Shown here: positions 1-5,942 of the stretch, piece by piece
Numbering within the stretch: the stretch's first letter is position 1
Layout of the letters: the number at the start of each line of letters is the position of its first letter
Assembly (NCBI GenBank): GCA_938014915.1
Contig: CALLQQ010000150.1
Span: forward strand, 1 to 8,555
Reading direction: 5' to 3'
DNA from: an uncultured Clostridia bacterium
Lineage (GTDB): Bacteria; Bacillota; Clostridia; Oscillospirales; Ruminococcaceae
DNA length: 8,555 nucleotides
Made by a program: the position numbers and the translations under genes
The notes under the pieces: generated by a model
Databases searched by the model: none
Told to the model about the DNA's origin: nothing
The model's input: only the letters and a program-made list of their open reading frames with translations

Positions 1-650
1 GCATTAATATCATGCGCACTAATGATTCTGAGGATTTTCTCCTCGTCTAAGTACCCCGATAATCCATCGGAACACAGTAAAATCTTATCACTATTAGATA
101 TGTCAATCTCAAAATAATCTACTGAAATATCCTCCCTCGCTCCTACGGCACGGGTTATATAATTCCTCTGGGGATGTTCTTGAACCTCATCTTCAGAAAT
201 TTCTCCCTGATCAACAAGCATCCTCACCATTGTATGGTCTTTAGTGATTTGGCTTATGCTGCCATCTTTGCTAATGCAATATGCCCTGCTATCACCAACA
301 TTTATAATATATGCTCTATGCCCACGAATTACAACCGCTACGCAAGTTGTTCCCATTCCTTGCATTTCGGGATTACTTGCCTTTTCATATACAAGTGTGT
401 TTGCCGCCTCAATTGAAGTTATCATCAAATTCCTAAGCGAATTCCCATCAATATCATTACGGAAGCCCTTTTGCATCCGTTCGCTGAAAATTTCCATAGT
501 CATTCCGCTTGCAACGCCACCAGCTTTTTCCCCGCCCATGCCATCGCAAACTACCGCCATAATAACATCATCTTTAAGATATCCAACCCAGACTCTGTCC
601 TGATTTTCGGTCCTAACTCGTCCTATATCTGTTTTTGAAACGAACTTCAT
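1..650 (-). CDS. prpC: PP2C-family Ser/Thr protein phosphatase, PrpC/Stp type (3' end outside window)
   Basis: Metal-dependent phosphatase that removes phosphate from Ser/Thr residues, in Firmicutes usually opposing the PrkC kinase. The frame is open from an ATG at 648-650 to the left edge, giving 216 complete codons; family members have about 240-250, so only the last few dozen residues are missing. Visible PP2C motifs are RTENQD (D18), VVCDGMGG (D36, metal ligand), a GTT motif, NVGDSRAY (D120), and LCSDGL (D195, metal ligand). The final DN-type motif lies beyond the edge. No membrane segment is seen, so it should be cytosolic. The start is backed by AGGTGG at 661-666, ten nucleotides upstream, and this site abuts the rlmN stop codon, so translation is probably coupled. 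Known gene order in relatives places prkC next; that is inference here because the window ends. Family assignment is firm. Confidence 0.93.
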   Translation of the reverse strand, partial: MKFVSKTDIGRVRTENQDRVWVGYLKDDVIMAVVCDGMGGEKAGGVASGMTMEIFSERMQKGFRNDIDGNSLRNLMITSIEAANTLVYEKASNPEMQGMGTTCVAVVIRGHRAYIINVGDSRAYCISKDGSISQITKDHTMVRMLVDQGEISEDEVQEHPQRNYITRAVGAREDISVDYFEIDISNSDKILLCSDGLSGYLDEEKILRIISAHDIN

Positions 651-666
651 ATTGTTGTTTCCACCT

Positions 667-1707
667 TTAATTAATATCTTCAGTCCGATATTCCTTCCTT
701 AGCTGGCCGCAAGCGGCATCAATGTCCGCCCCTAAGGTTCTACGAATAGTTACACTCATGCCGCTCTGTTCTAGTCTATTCTTGAATGCGGCCGCTCTGT
801 CTTTGCTACTTGGCATGTAATCTCTTTCGTCTATTTTATTAATTGGTATCAAATTTATATGAAGCGGGAATCCAGTAAGTATTCCTGCTAATTCATCAGC
901 GCACTCTATGCTGTCGTTCATATTCTCAATAAGAGCATATTCAAAGGTGATTCGCCTGCCCGTCATCTCAAAATATGTCTTGCAAGCTTCAATCAGCTCG
1001 CTAATTTTATAATTGTTCGCAATAGGCATTAACTGCCGTCTTAATTCGTCATTCGGTGCATGGAGCGAAATTGATAGTGATAGTCCGTATCTCTTTTCTG
1101 CCAGTTCAATAATCTTATCTATCTTACCGCAAGTTGATAATGCTACATTCCTCAAGCTGAAGTCATGACCATCTTTGCTTGATAAAATCTCTAAAAAGCG
1201 AATTACATTCTCATAATTATCAAGTGGTTCGCCAATGCCCATGAGCACTATATTAGAAATTTTCTCCCCGCTCTCACTCTGTGCCATATAGAGTTGGCTC
1301 AACATTTCACTAGCAGATAAATTTCTTTCAAATCCTGCAATAGTCGATGCGCAAAATCTACATCCCATTTTACAACCGACCTGTGTTGAAATGCATAGGC
1401 TATTCCCGTGTTTATAATTCATCACTACTGCTTCAACAACTGCATCATCATTTAACTTATAAAGATATTTTACCGTATTATCTACTCTAGATACAAGCTT
1501 TTTAACAATCTTTAGTGAATATATGTAAAAATACTCATCTAAAACTGTGCGAAACTGTGCAGAAAGATTAGTCATCTGACTAAAATCCCGCACTTTATGC
1601 TTATGCAACCACTCGAAAACTTGCCTAGCCCTAAATTTTTTCTCCCCTAAAGCTAGAATATTATCTTCAAGTTCATTATAATCCATTGATAAAATATCTT
1701 TTTTCAT
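667..1707 (-). CDS. rlmN: Dual-specificity 23S rRNA (A2503)/tRNA (A37) C2-methyltransferase RlmN
   Basis: Radical-SAM enzyme that methylates C2 of adenosine 2503 in 23S rRNA, and tRNA A37 in some species. The 346-residue length is normal. The [4Fe-4S] cysteines form CKMGCRFC (C112, C116, C119). C105 and C333 (in ACGQL) sit where the two catalytic cysteines of E. coli RlmN (C118 and C355) are, the latter being the one that carries the methyl group. MGIGEPLDN (156-164) is the GEP-type SAM-binding motif; the intact GEP and the core-operon location argue for RlmN rather than the resistance enzyme Cfr, which has GEA-type sequence there. The N-terminal part (about 1-90) is the accessory RNA-binding domain. 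The start follows AGGAG near 1723-1727, located inside the 3' end of rsmB, and only 5 nt separate the two genes. Expression is likely coupled to rsmB. Confidence 0.97.
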   Translation of the reverse strand: MKKDILSMDYNELEDNILALGEKKFRARQVFEWLHKHKVRDFSQMTNLSAQFRTVLDEYFYIYSLKIVKKLVSRVDNTVKYLYKLNDDAVVEAVVMNYKHGNSLCISTQVGCKMGCRFCASTIAGFERNLSASEMLSQLYMAQSESGEKISNIVLMGIGEPLDNYENVIRFLEILSSKDGHDFSLRNVALSTCGKIDKIIELAEKRYGLSLSISLHAPNDELRRQLMPIANNYKISELIEACKTYFEMTGRRITFEYALIENMNDSIECADELAGILTGFPLHINLIPINKIDERDYMPSSKDRAAAFKNRLEQSGMSVTIRRTLGADIDAACGQLRKEYRTEDIN

Positions 1708-1712
1708 TGTTT

Positions 1713-3047
1713 TTATTTTACTCTCCTAAATGCGGCGATGAAGAATCCATCGCCACCATTTATATCGGGGAAAAGTGTCTTTACACTCCCATCTTTTGAC
1801 GTTTCGCCATAAGAATCTATTAGCAACTCCGATAATTTCGCTCTACTGAAATTCTCATTATGCTTGTTGTAAAAAGCATCGGCGACATTATCATTTTCTG
1901 CCCTGCTGAGTGTGCACGTTGTATATAGTAGGGTACCACCTACCTTAACATATTTTGCGGCATTACACAATATAGCTAATTGAATTTCCGGTAGTTTTGC
2001 AAAATCGTCGTTGTTTTTATACTTGATTTCTGGTTTTCTCCTGATAATGCCAAGCCCCGAACAAGGGACATCGCATATTACCCTATCGGCAAGTGGAATC
2101 CCATCATCAAATACTTTAGCATCGCCTTGACTAACTTTTATTATATTAATGCCGAGCCTCTCCCCGCCCTGCTCAATTAGGCGTGTCCTATTCCTATGCA
2201 AGTCGAATGCTAGGACATTGCCCTCATCATTCATGAGCTGCGCTATTGTGAAGGCCTTTCCCCCTGGGGCACTGCACAAATCAAGTATTGTTTCGCCCGA
2301 TTTTGGCTCAAGTGCATGGCAACATAGTTGCGCAGAAATATCTTGAACATGGAAAAATCCATTTTGGTATAAGTCTAGATTCTGTATACTACCCGTTCCC
2401 CCAATGATAATGCTATCTGGAGCAAGCGGTGAAATTGCCGCCTTTATGCCAGTAGCATTGAGTTCACCGAGCAATTCCTGTGTGCTAATCTTGAGCGTAT
2501 TTGTGCGAATTGCAATTGGCGGCACCGTCACCGAAGATTCCAGTATTCTGTGCAAATTCTCCTGCCCGTATTCGCTGCGCCATTTTTTTACTAGCCATTC
2601 GGGAGATGAAAATTCTATCGAAAGGGAAGTAATCGGATTATCGCTTGAGGGCAGCTTCTTATTATTGCGGATAAAGCCACGCAAAACCGCATTGATATAG
2701 CCCTTAACTCGCGGCTTCCTTTTATATTCGGCAAGTTTCACACTTTCATTAACGGCGGCGCTATCCGGAACCGAATCCATGTATAAAATTTGATATATAC
2801 CCATTCGCAGTATTTCAAGCACATCGGGTGTAATTTTCTTCATGCTTATATTAGAATGTGCCAAAATTACAGCATCGAGGGTTATTCGCCTTTCGATAAC
2901 GCCATAGAATAGCACCGTCGCAAACGATTTATCCTGCCGAGATAAATTGCTTTCTGCAAGTTTTTTATCCAGCATTATATTTGAGTAGCCTGTTGATTTA
3001 CTCATTTGAATGAGTAGATCCAGTACTATTTGTCTTGCATTTTTCAT
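1713..3047 (-). CDS. rsmB: 16S rRNA (cytosine-967 C5)-methyltransferase RsmB (Sun/Fmu)
   Basis: Cytosolic SAM-dependent enzyme that methylates C967 (E. coli numbering) of 16S rRNA. From the chosen ATG it has 444 residues, normal for the family. The N-terminal third is a NusB-like RNA-binding domain, including the INAVLRGF signature. The catalytic domain shows SAM motif I LDLCSAPGGKA, motif IV DVPCSGLG with its cysteine at residue 329, and motif VI YTTCTL with the nucleophile-position cysteine at residue 378, the two-cysteine arrangement of this class. The protein ends with the usual GGDGFFIAAF motif. Start choice: another in-frame ATG at 3062 touches the preceding TAG stop but has no ribosome binding site, whereas the ATG at 3047 has GGGAAGG (3054-3060) six nucleotides upstream and starts MKNAR, as is typical of RsmB. 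The site sits immediately after the upstream gene's stop codon. Identity is secure, the start is likely. Confidence 0.95.
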   Translation of the reverse strand: MKNARQIVLDLLIQMSKSTGYSNIMLDKKLAESNLSRQDKSFATVLFYGVIERRITLDAVILAHSNISMKKITPDVLEILRMGIYQILYMDSVPDSAAVNESVKLAEYKRKPRVKGYINAVLRGFIRNNKKLPSSDNPITSLSIEFSSPEWLVKKWRSEYGQENLHRILESSVTVPPIAIRTNTLKISTQELLGELNATGIKAAISPLAPDSIIIGGTGSIQNLDLYQNGFFHVQDISAQLCCHALEPKSGETILDLCSAPGGKAFTIAQLMNDEGNVLAFDLHRNRTRLIEQGGERLGINIIKVSQGDAKVFDDGIPLADRVICDVPCSGLGIIRRKPEIKYKNNDDFAKLPEIQLAILCNAAKYVKVGGTLLYTTCTLSRAENDNVADAFYNKHNENFSRAKLSELLIDSYGETSKDGSVKTLFPDINGGDGFFIAAFRRVK

Positions 3048-3062
3048 TAATAGCCTTCCCAT

Positions 3063-3713
3063 CTAGAAGAATGTTAGCCCCCTCAGCACCTCCCTGACGA
3101 GCATTCTCTCTACTTGAAATAACTCAATGCCGAATATTATTCCTCTGTCCTCAAGTTCCTTTTTTGCCGTGCTAGCCTCATCTAAAATAAATGGTATTGT
3201 GATAAGGCGAAGTATAAAAGCAAATAGCAGTAGCAAAAATCCATATTTATATATGGTGGCTACTAGATAGGGTGGAATCCTCAGCCTGAACATAATATAT
3301 AATATCAACAACCAAATGCTATATAGTGATGTTGACAGTCCGCTAAAGAATTTAATGAAGTGAAAGGATCTGCCATCGTTGTAATATCTTATTATCTTAC
3401 CGACTTCACGTGCAGTTATAGCAATTGCGGCAATAGAATCGCATGAGTATATGTTCAGCCCCAGCTCCAATGTCTGCTCGTTCGGATAGAATTCTGCTAT
3501 TTTCCCTTTCGCAGGTGAACATTCGACAGTGATTAAATTTAGTCCATTTGCATCAAGGATTTTCCTCGCTATATCCTGCGTCTTGAGGCGGCCGGCAATC
3601 CTAAAGCTATTATATCTTCTATACGCTCTTTTCAGTATATACGATGATATAATAGAGATTATCAGTATAGTAATTGTCATTATGCCGTTGGCGGATGAAA
3701 GAATTTCAACCAT
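3063..3713 (-). CDS. Degenerate YugP-type membrane peptidase paralogue lacking the zinc motif
   Basis: A 216-residue membrane protein that is clearly a diverged copy of the adjacent zinc metallopeptidase. Shared stretches include ARKILDANGL (49-58), SIAAIAITAREVGK (93-106), LITIP (170-174) and LEDRGIIFGIEL (187-198). The HEVGH zinc motif of the neighbour is REVGK here: the two metal histidines become R102 and K106, while the central glutamate E103 stays. The glutamate that is the candidate third ligand in the neighbour's LPVEFNAS aligns with I176. The protein also stops about 18 residues early, so the last membrane helix is absent. Predicted membrane segments are about 8-27, 122-142 and 148-175. 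The frame has no internal stop, and GAGGG at 3721-3725 supports the ATG start, so it is probably translated. Proteolysis looks impossible; a regulatory or partner role for the active paralogue is inference. It could also be a gene slowly decaying. Confidence 0.85.
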   Translation of the reverse strand: MVEILSSANGIMTITILIISIISSYILKRAYRRYNSFRIAGRLKTQDIARKILDANGLNLITVECSPAKGKIAEFYPNEQTLELGLNIYSCDSIAAIAITAREVGKIIRYYNDGRSFHFIKFFSGLSTSLYSIWLLILYIMFRLRIPPYLVATIYKYGFLLLLFAFILRLITIPFILDEASTAKKELEDRGIIFGIELFQVERMLVREVLRGLTFF

Positions 3714-3744
3714 TATATGTCCCTCTGCAATTCGTCGCTCGGTA

Positions 3745-4425
3745 TTATCGTCTGTTATTCTTCAGGCTCAATAGCCTTAATAGTTGCAATAATGATACAG
3801 CAAGCGCACCTACATAAGTCAGCGCCGCCGCAGTTAGCACTTTCCTCGATCCTTTAAGTTCTTCTCCATATAGTATATCCCTATCGTCTAGAACACGCAT
3901 CGCCCTAATGCTTGCATTGAATTCAACAGGCAATGTTATTAGCTGAAAAAAGACTACTGCCGTGAACAGTAATATGCCAATATCTACAAAGAATGTACTC
4001 GCCATCGATAGCCCAATTATCACTAATGGGAAAGCAAGCATTGAGCCGATTTGCGTTAGCGGTATTATTGCCGCACGGATTTTTATCGGGACATAACCAG
4101 TGCTATGCTGAATTGCATGCCCAACTTCATGCGCTGCAACGCCAATTGCCGCAACAGATGTGCTATCATGAACTGATTCCGATAATCGCACAACATTTGC
4201 GCTAGGGTCGAAATGGTCGGTTAATGAGCCGGAGATACGCTCAATTCGCACATTATATAGTCCGTTTTCATCTAGGATTTGGCGTGCCGCATTTTGACCG
4301 GTTACGCCACGGCTATTTCTAACTTTGCTATATCTTGCGAATGTAGATTTTACATTAATTTGTGCTAGTATTGTTATTATAAGTGCTGGTATTACATAAA
4401 TAAAATAAGTGTTATCAAATAGCAT
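3745..4425 (-). CDS. Membrane-bound neutral zinc metallopeptidase, YugP family (Zn_peptidase_2)
   Basis: Integral membrane metallopeptidase of the family that includes Bacillus subtilis YugP; substrates are not established for the family as far as I know. The 226 residues match the usual size. It has an N-terminal membrane segment (about 5-22), a soluble stretch containing ARQILDENGL (47-56), the zinc motif AAHEVGHAIQH (H99, E100, H103), then two hydrophobic segments (about 118-162) followed by LPVEFNAS, whose E168 is the probable third zinc ligand, and a C-terminal helix (about 197-220) with the AALTYV signature. The start has a strong AGGAGG (4431-4436) five nucleotides upstream. Genes of this family occur at this place, between fmt and rsmB, in Clostridia. 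A diverged paralogue missing the zinc residues follows 31 nt downstream. Family and catalytic competence are well supported by motifs; function in the cell is unknown. Confidence 0.93.
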   Translation of the reverse strand: MLFDNTYFIYVIPALIITILAQINVKSTFARYSKVRNSRGVTGQNAARQILDENGLYNVRIERISGSLTDHFDPSANVVRLSESVHDSTSVAAIGVAAHEVGHAIQHSTGYVPIKIRAAIIPLTQIGSMLAFPLVIIGLSMASTFFVDIGILLFTAVVFFQLITLPVEFNASIRAMRVLDDRDILYGEELKGSRKVLTAAALTYVGALAVSLLQLLRLLSLKNNRR

Positions 4426-4436
4426 TTTTTCCTCCT

Positions 4437-4450
4437 TGCTCGATTGAGCA
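4437..4450 (-). repeat. Short inverted repeat just upstream of the peptidase ribosome binding site
   Basis: TGCTC and GAGCA flank a four-base loop, giving a perfect 5-bp stem in the 30-nt gap between fmt and the peptidase gene. In the transcript it ends directly before the AGGAGG site. It has no U-run after it, so it is not an intrinsic terminator. A small effect on translation of the peptidase or on RNA processing is possible, but a stem this short can also arise by chance. Confidence 0.3.
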
Positions 4451-4455
4451 GTCTA

Positions 4456-5397
4456 TTAATCGGAGATTATATCCCCCTGATTGATTTTATTTCCACATAG
4501 GCACGCCTGTGTGCACATCCGCCTCGAACCACGAATTTGCAATTCAATTACACGGATCGCCTTCTTATCCCCGCACGCAACCGTAAAATCATCACAATTT
4601 ACAATTTCGCCAGGCTGGCTATCGGGGAACTCCTCATCGACTAATTCAGATTTATATATTTTCATCACCTTACCGCAGAGGGTGATTTGTGCGCATGGCC
4701 ATTCAGACAGTCCTCGAATAAGGTTATGCACCTCGTTCGCTGGTTTAGTAAAGTCTATTACCGACATTTCCCTCGATAGCTGCGGTGCATAGGTGTGCTG
4801 ATCATGATTCTGTGGCTCTCTCGGTGCTGTACCCCGTTCAATTAAATCTAATGTTTCAAGCAATAGCGGCGCACTCATCTGTGACAATCTATCGTGCAAT
4901 TCCGTTGCCGTTTCATTATCCTTAATTTGCGTGCTTTTTTTGAGTATCATATCGCCCGTATCAAGCCCACGTGCCATGTGCATTGTTGTTATGCCCGTTT
5001 CTTTCTCGCCATTGATTACACTCCATTGTATCGGCGCCGCTCCACGATATTTAGGTAGGAGCGATGCATGAACATTAATGCAACCGTATTTCGGCAATTC
5101 CAGTATCCTTTCAGGTAGGATTGCACCATATGCAACAACTACAATAACATCGGGGGCAATTTCACGCAGAATCTCATATGCTTTATCTGCGTCTTCGCCC
5201 GATTTAAAGCTTGTCGGCTGGAATACATCAATGCCATGTTCTAAAGCAAGCTTCTTCACTGGTGGTGGCATTAATTTATATCCTCTGCCACGTGGCCGAT
5301 CCGGCTGAGAAAAGACTGCCGCTACATTGTGATTTTCTATCAATGATGAAAGGCAAGGTAATGCGAACTCCGGTGTGCCCATATATACAATTTTCAT
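4456..5397 (-). CDS. fmt: Methionyl-tRNA formyltransferase
   Basis: Transfers a formyl group from 10-formyl-tetrahydrofolate to Met-tRNA(fMet), making the initiator tRNA for translation. From the ATG at 5397 it has 313 residues, a normal size. The N-terminal Rossmann domain begins MKIVYMGTPEF. The tRNA-contacting loop QPDRPRGRGYKLMPPP is intact. The catalytic triad is N108 and H110 in INVHASLLP plus D146 in GLDTGD, the same numbers as in E. coli Fmt. The C-terminal OB-like domain starts near residue 200. Start choice is open: an in-frame GTG at 5406, overlapping the def stop as TAGTG, has GAGGG at 5413-5417 with good 6-nt spacing, while the ATG at 5397 has AAGG at 5409-5412 eleven nucleotides away but gives the family-typical N-terminus. 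Either way it is tightly coupled to def. Confidence 0.96.
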   Translation of the reverse strand: MKIVYMGTPEFALPCLSSLIENHNVAAVFSQPDRPRGRGYKLMPPPVKKLALEHGIDVFQPTSFKSGEDADKAYEILREIAPDVIVVVAYGAILPERILELPKYGCINVHASLLPKYRGAAPIQWSVINGEKETGITTMHMARGLDTGDMILKKSTQIKDNETATELHDRLSQMSAPLLLETLDLIERGTAPREPQNHDQHTYAPQLSREMSVIDFTKPANEVHNLIRGLSEWPCAQITLCGKVMKIYKSELVDEEFPDSQPGEIVNCDDFTVACGDKKAIRVIELQIRGSRRMCTQACLCGNKINQGDIISD

Positions 5398-5405
5398 TGG
5401 TATCA

Positions 5406-5867
5406 CTACCTTCCCTCTACGTCTACCATTTCAATTACTTTATCAATGAATAAAATGCCGTCAAGATGGTCTATCTCATGAGAAAATGCCCGTGCATATA
5501 GGTCCTTGCCCTCAACTTCAAAGAAATTTCCATTCCTATCCTGGGCACGGACTTTCACAAACATTGGGCGATTAACATACCCATATTGACCGGGGAAAGA
5601 TAAACATCCCTCAGTTGTGCATTGTTTGCCTTTTTGCGATATTATTTCAGGGTTGATTAGTTCTAGTATGCCATCTTCCATATCGACGACGGCAATGCGG
5701 CGAAGTATCCCTACTTGTGGTGCCGCTAATCCTAGACCATCTGCATTCACCATTGTTTCTTTCATATCGTCAAGTAACTGCCATAATTTTTTATCAAAAG
5801 AAGTGACTGGCTTACATTTCTTTCTTAGCAGTTCATCGCCATCACTTATTATTTCCCTTAATGCCAT
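5406..5867 (-). CDS. def: Peptide deformylase
   Basis: Metalloenzyme that removes the N-formyl group from nascent proteins, acting at the ribosome after Fmt's product has been used. From the chosen ATG it has 153 residues. All three family motifs are present: GLGLAAPQVG (44-53), EGCLSFPG with metal ligand C88, and HEIDHLDG with H130, E131 and H134. EGCLS is the form of type 1 enzymes, and the short length fits that. Start choice: the frame extends upstream to an ATG at 5900, but that stretch contains AGGAGG (5876-5881) eight nucleotides before the ATG at 5867, so the site would lie inside the coding region if the longer version were used; MALREI also aligns with family N-termini. The stop is within ten bases of either fmt start. 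Identification is certain from motifs. Confidence 0.97.
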   Translation of the reverse strand: MALREIISDGDELLRKKCKPVTSFDKKLWQLLDDMKETMVNADGLGLAAPQVGILRRIAVVDMEDGILELINPEIISQKGKQCTTEGCLSFPGQYGYVNRPMFVKVRAQDRNGNFFEVEGKDLYARAFSHEIDHLDGILFIDKVIEMVDVEGR

Positions 5868-5875
5868 GAATATTA

Positions 5876-5881
5876 CCTCCT
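5876..5881 (-). promoter_or_regulatory. Ribosome binding site of def
   Basis: AGGAGG within AAAGGAGGT, eight nucleotides from the ATG at 5867. It is the strongest site in the window and decides the def start against the longer in-frame ATG at 5900. Confidence 0.85.
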
Positions 5882-5922
5882 TTAATTTATCATATTCCAT
5901 ATTGGTTTTTATATCTACTGAT

Positions 5923-5942
5923 AAAATTATCCTAATAATTTT
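5923..5942 (-). repeat. A/T-only inverted repeat at the priA-def junction
   Basis: Arms AAAATTAT and ATAATTTT (8 bp, perfect) flank a four-base loop and touch the last base of the priA stop codon. The 74-nt gap it lies in is the largest between genes of the block. The stem has no G or C, and on the minus strand the run of Ts after it is part of the stem itself, so it should be a poor terminator. It may be an RNA end-protecting or processing structure, or simply AT-rich sequence. Confidence 0.35.

Noticed and set aside
244..603. Plus-strand open frame of 119 codons
   Set aside because: It lies antisense to the PP2C phosphatase gene, whose motifs are unambiguous; the plus-strand peptide shows no domain and no ribosome binding site.
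667..1707. Cfr-type antibiotic resistance methyltransferase
   Set aside because: Cfr is a relative of RlmN, but the intact GEP motif, the normal RlmN length and the core-operon position between rsmB and prpC all favour the housekeeping enzyme.
5868..5941. Separate promoter for def
   Set aside because: A TATGAT-like hexamer is present, but no -35 hexamer is found at a proper distance; chance is likely in such AT-rich sequence.
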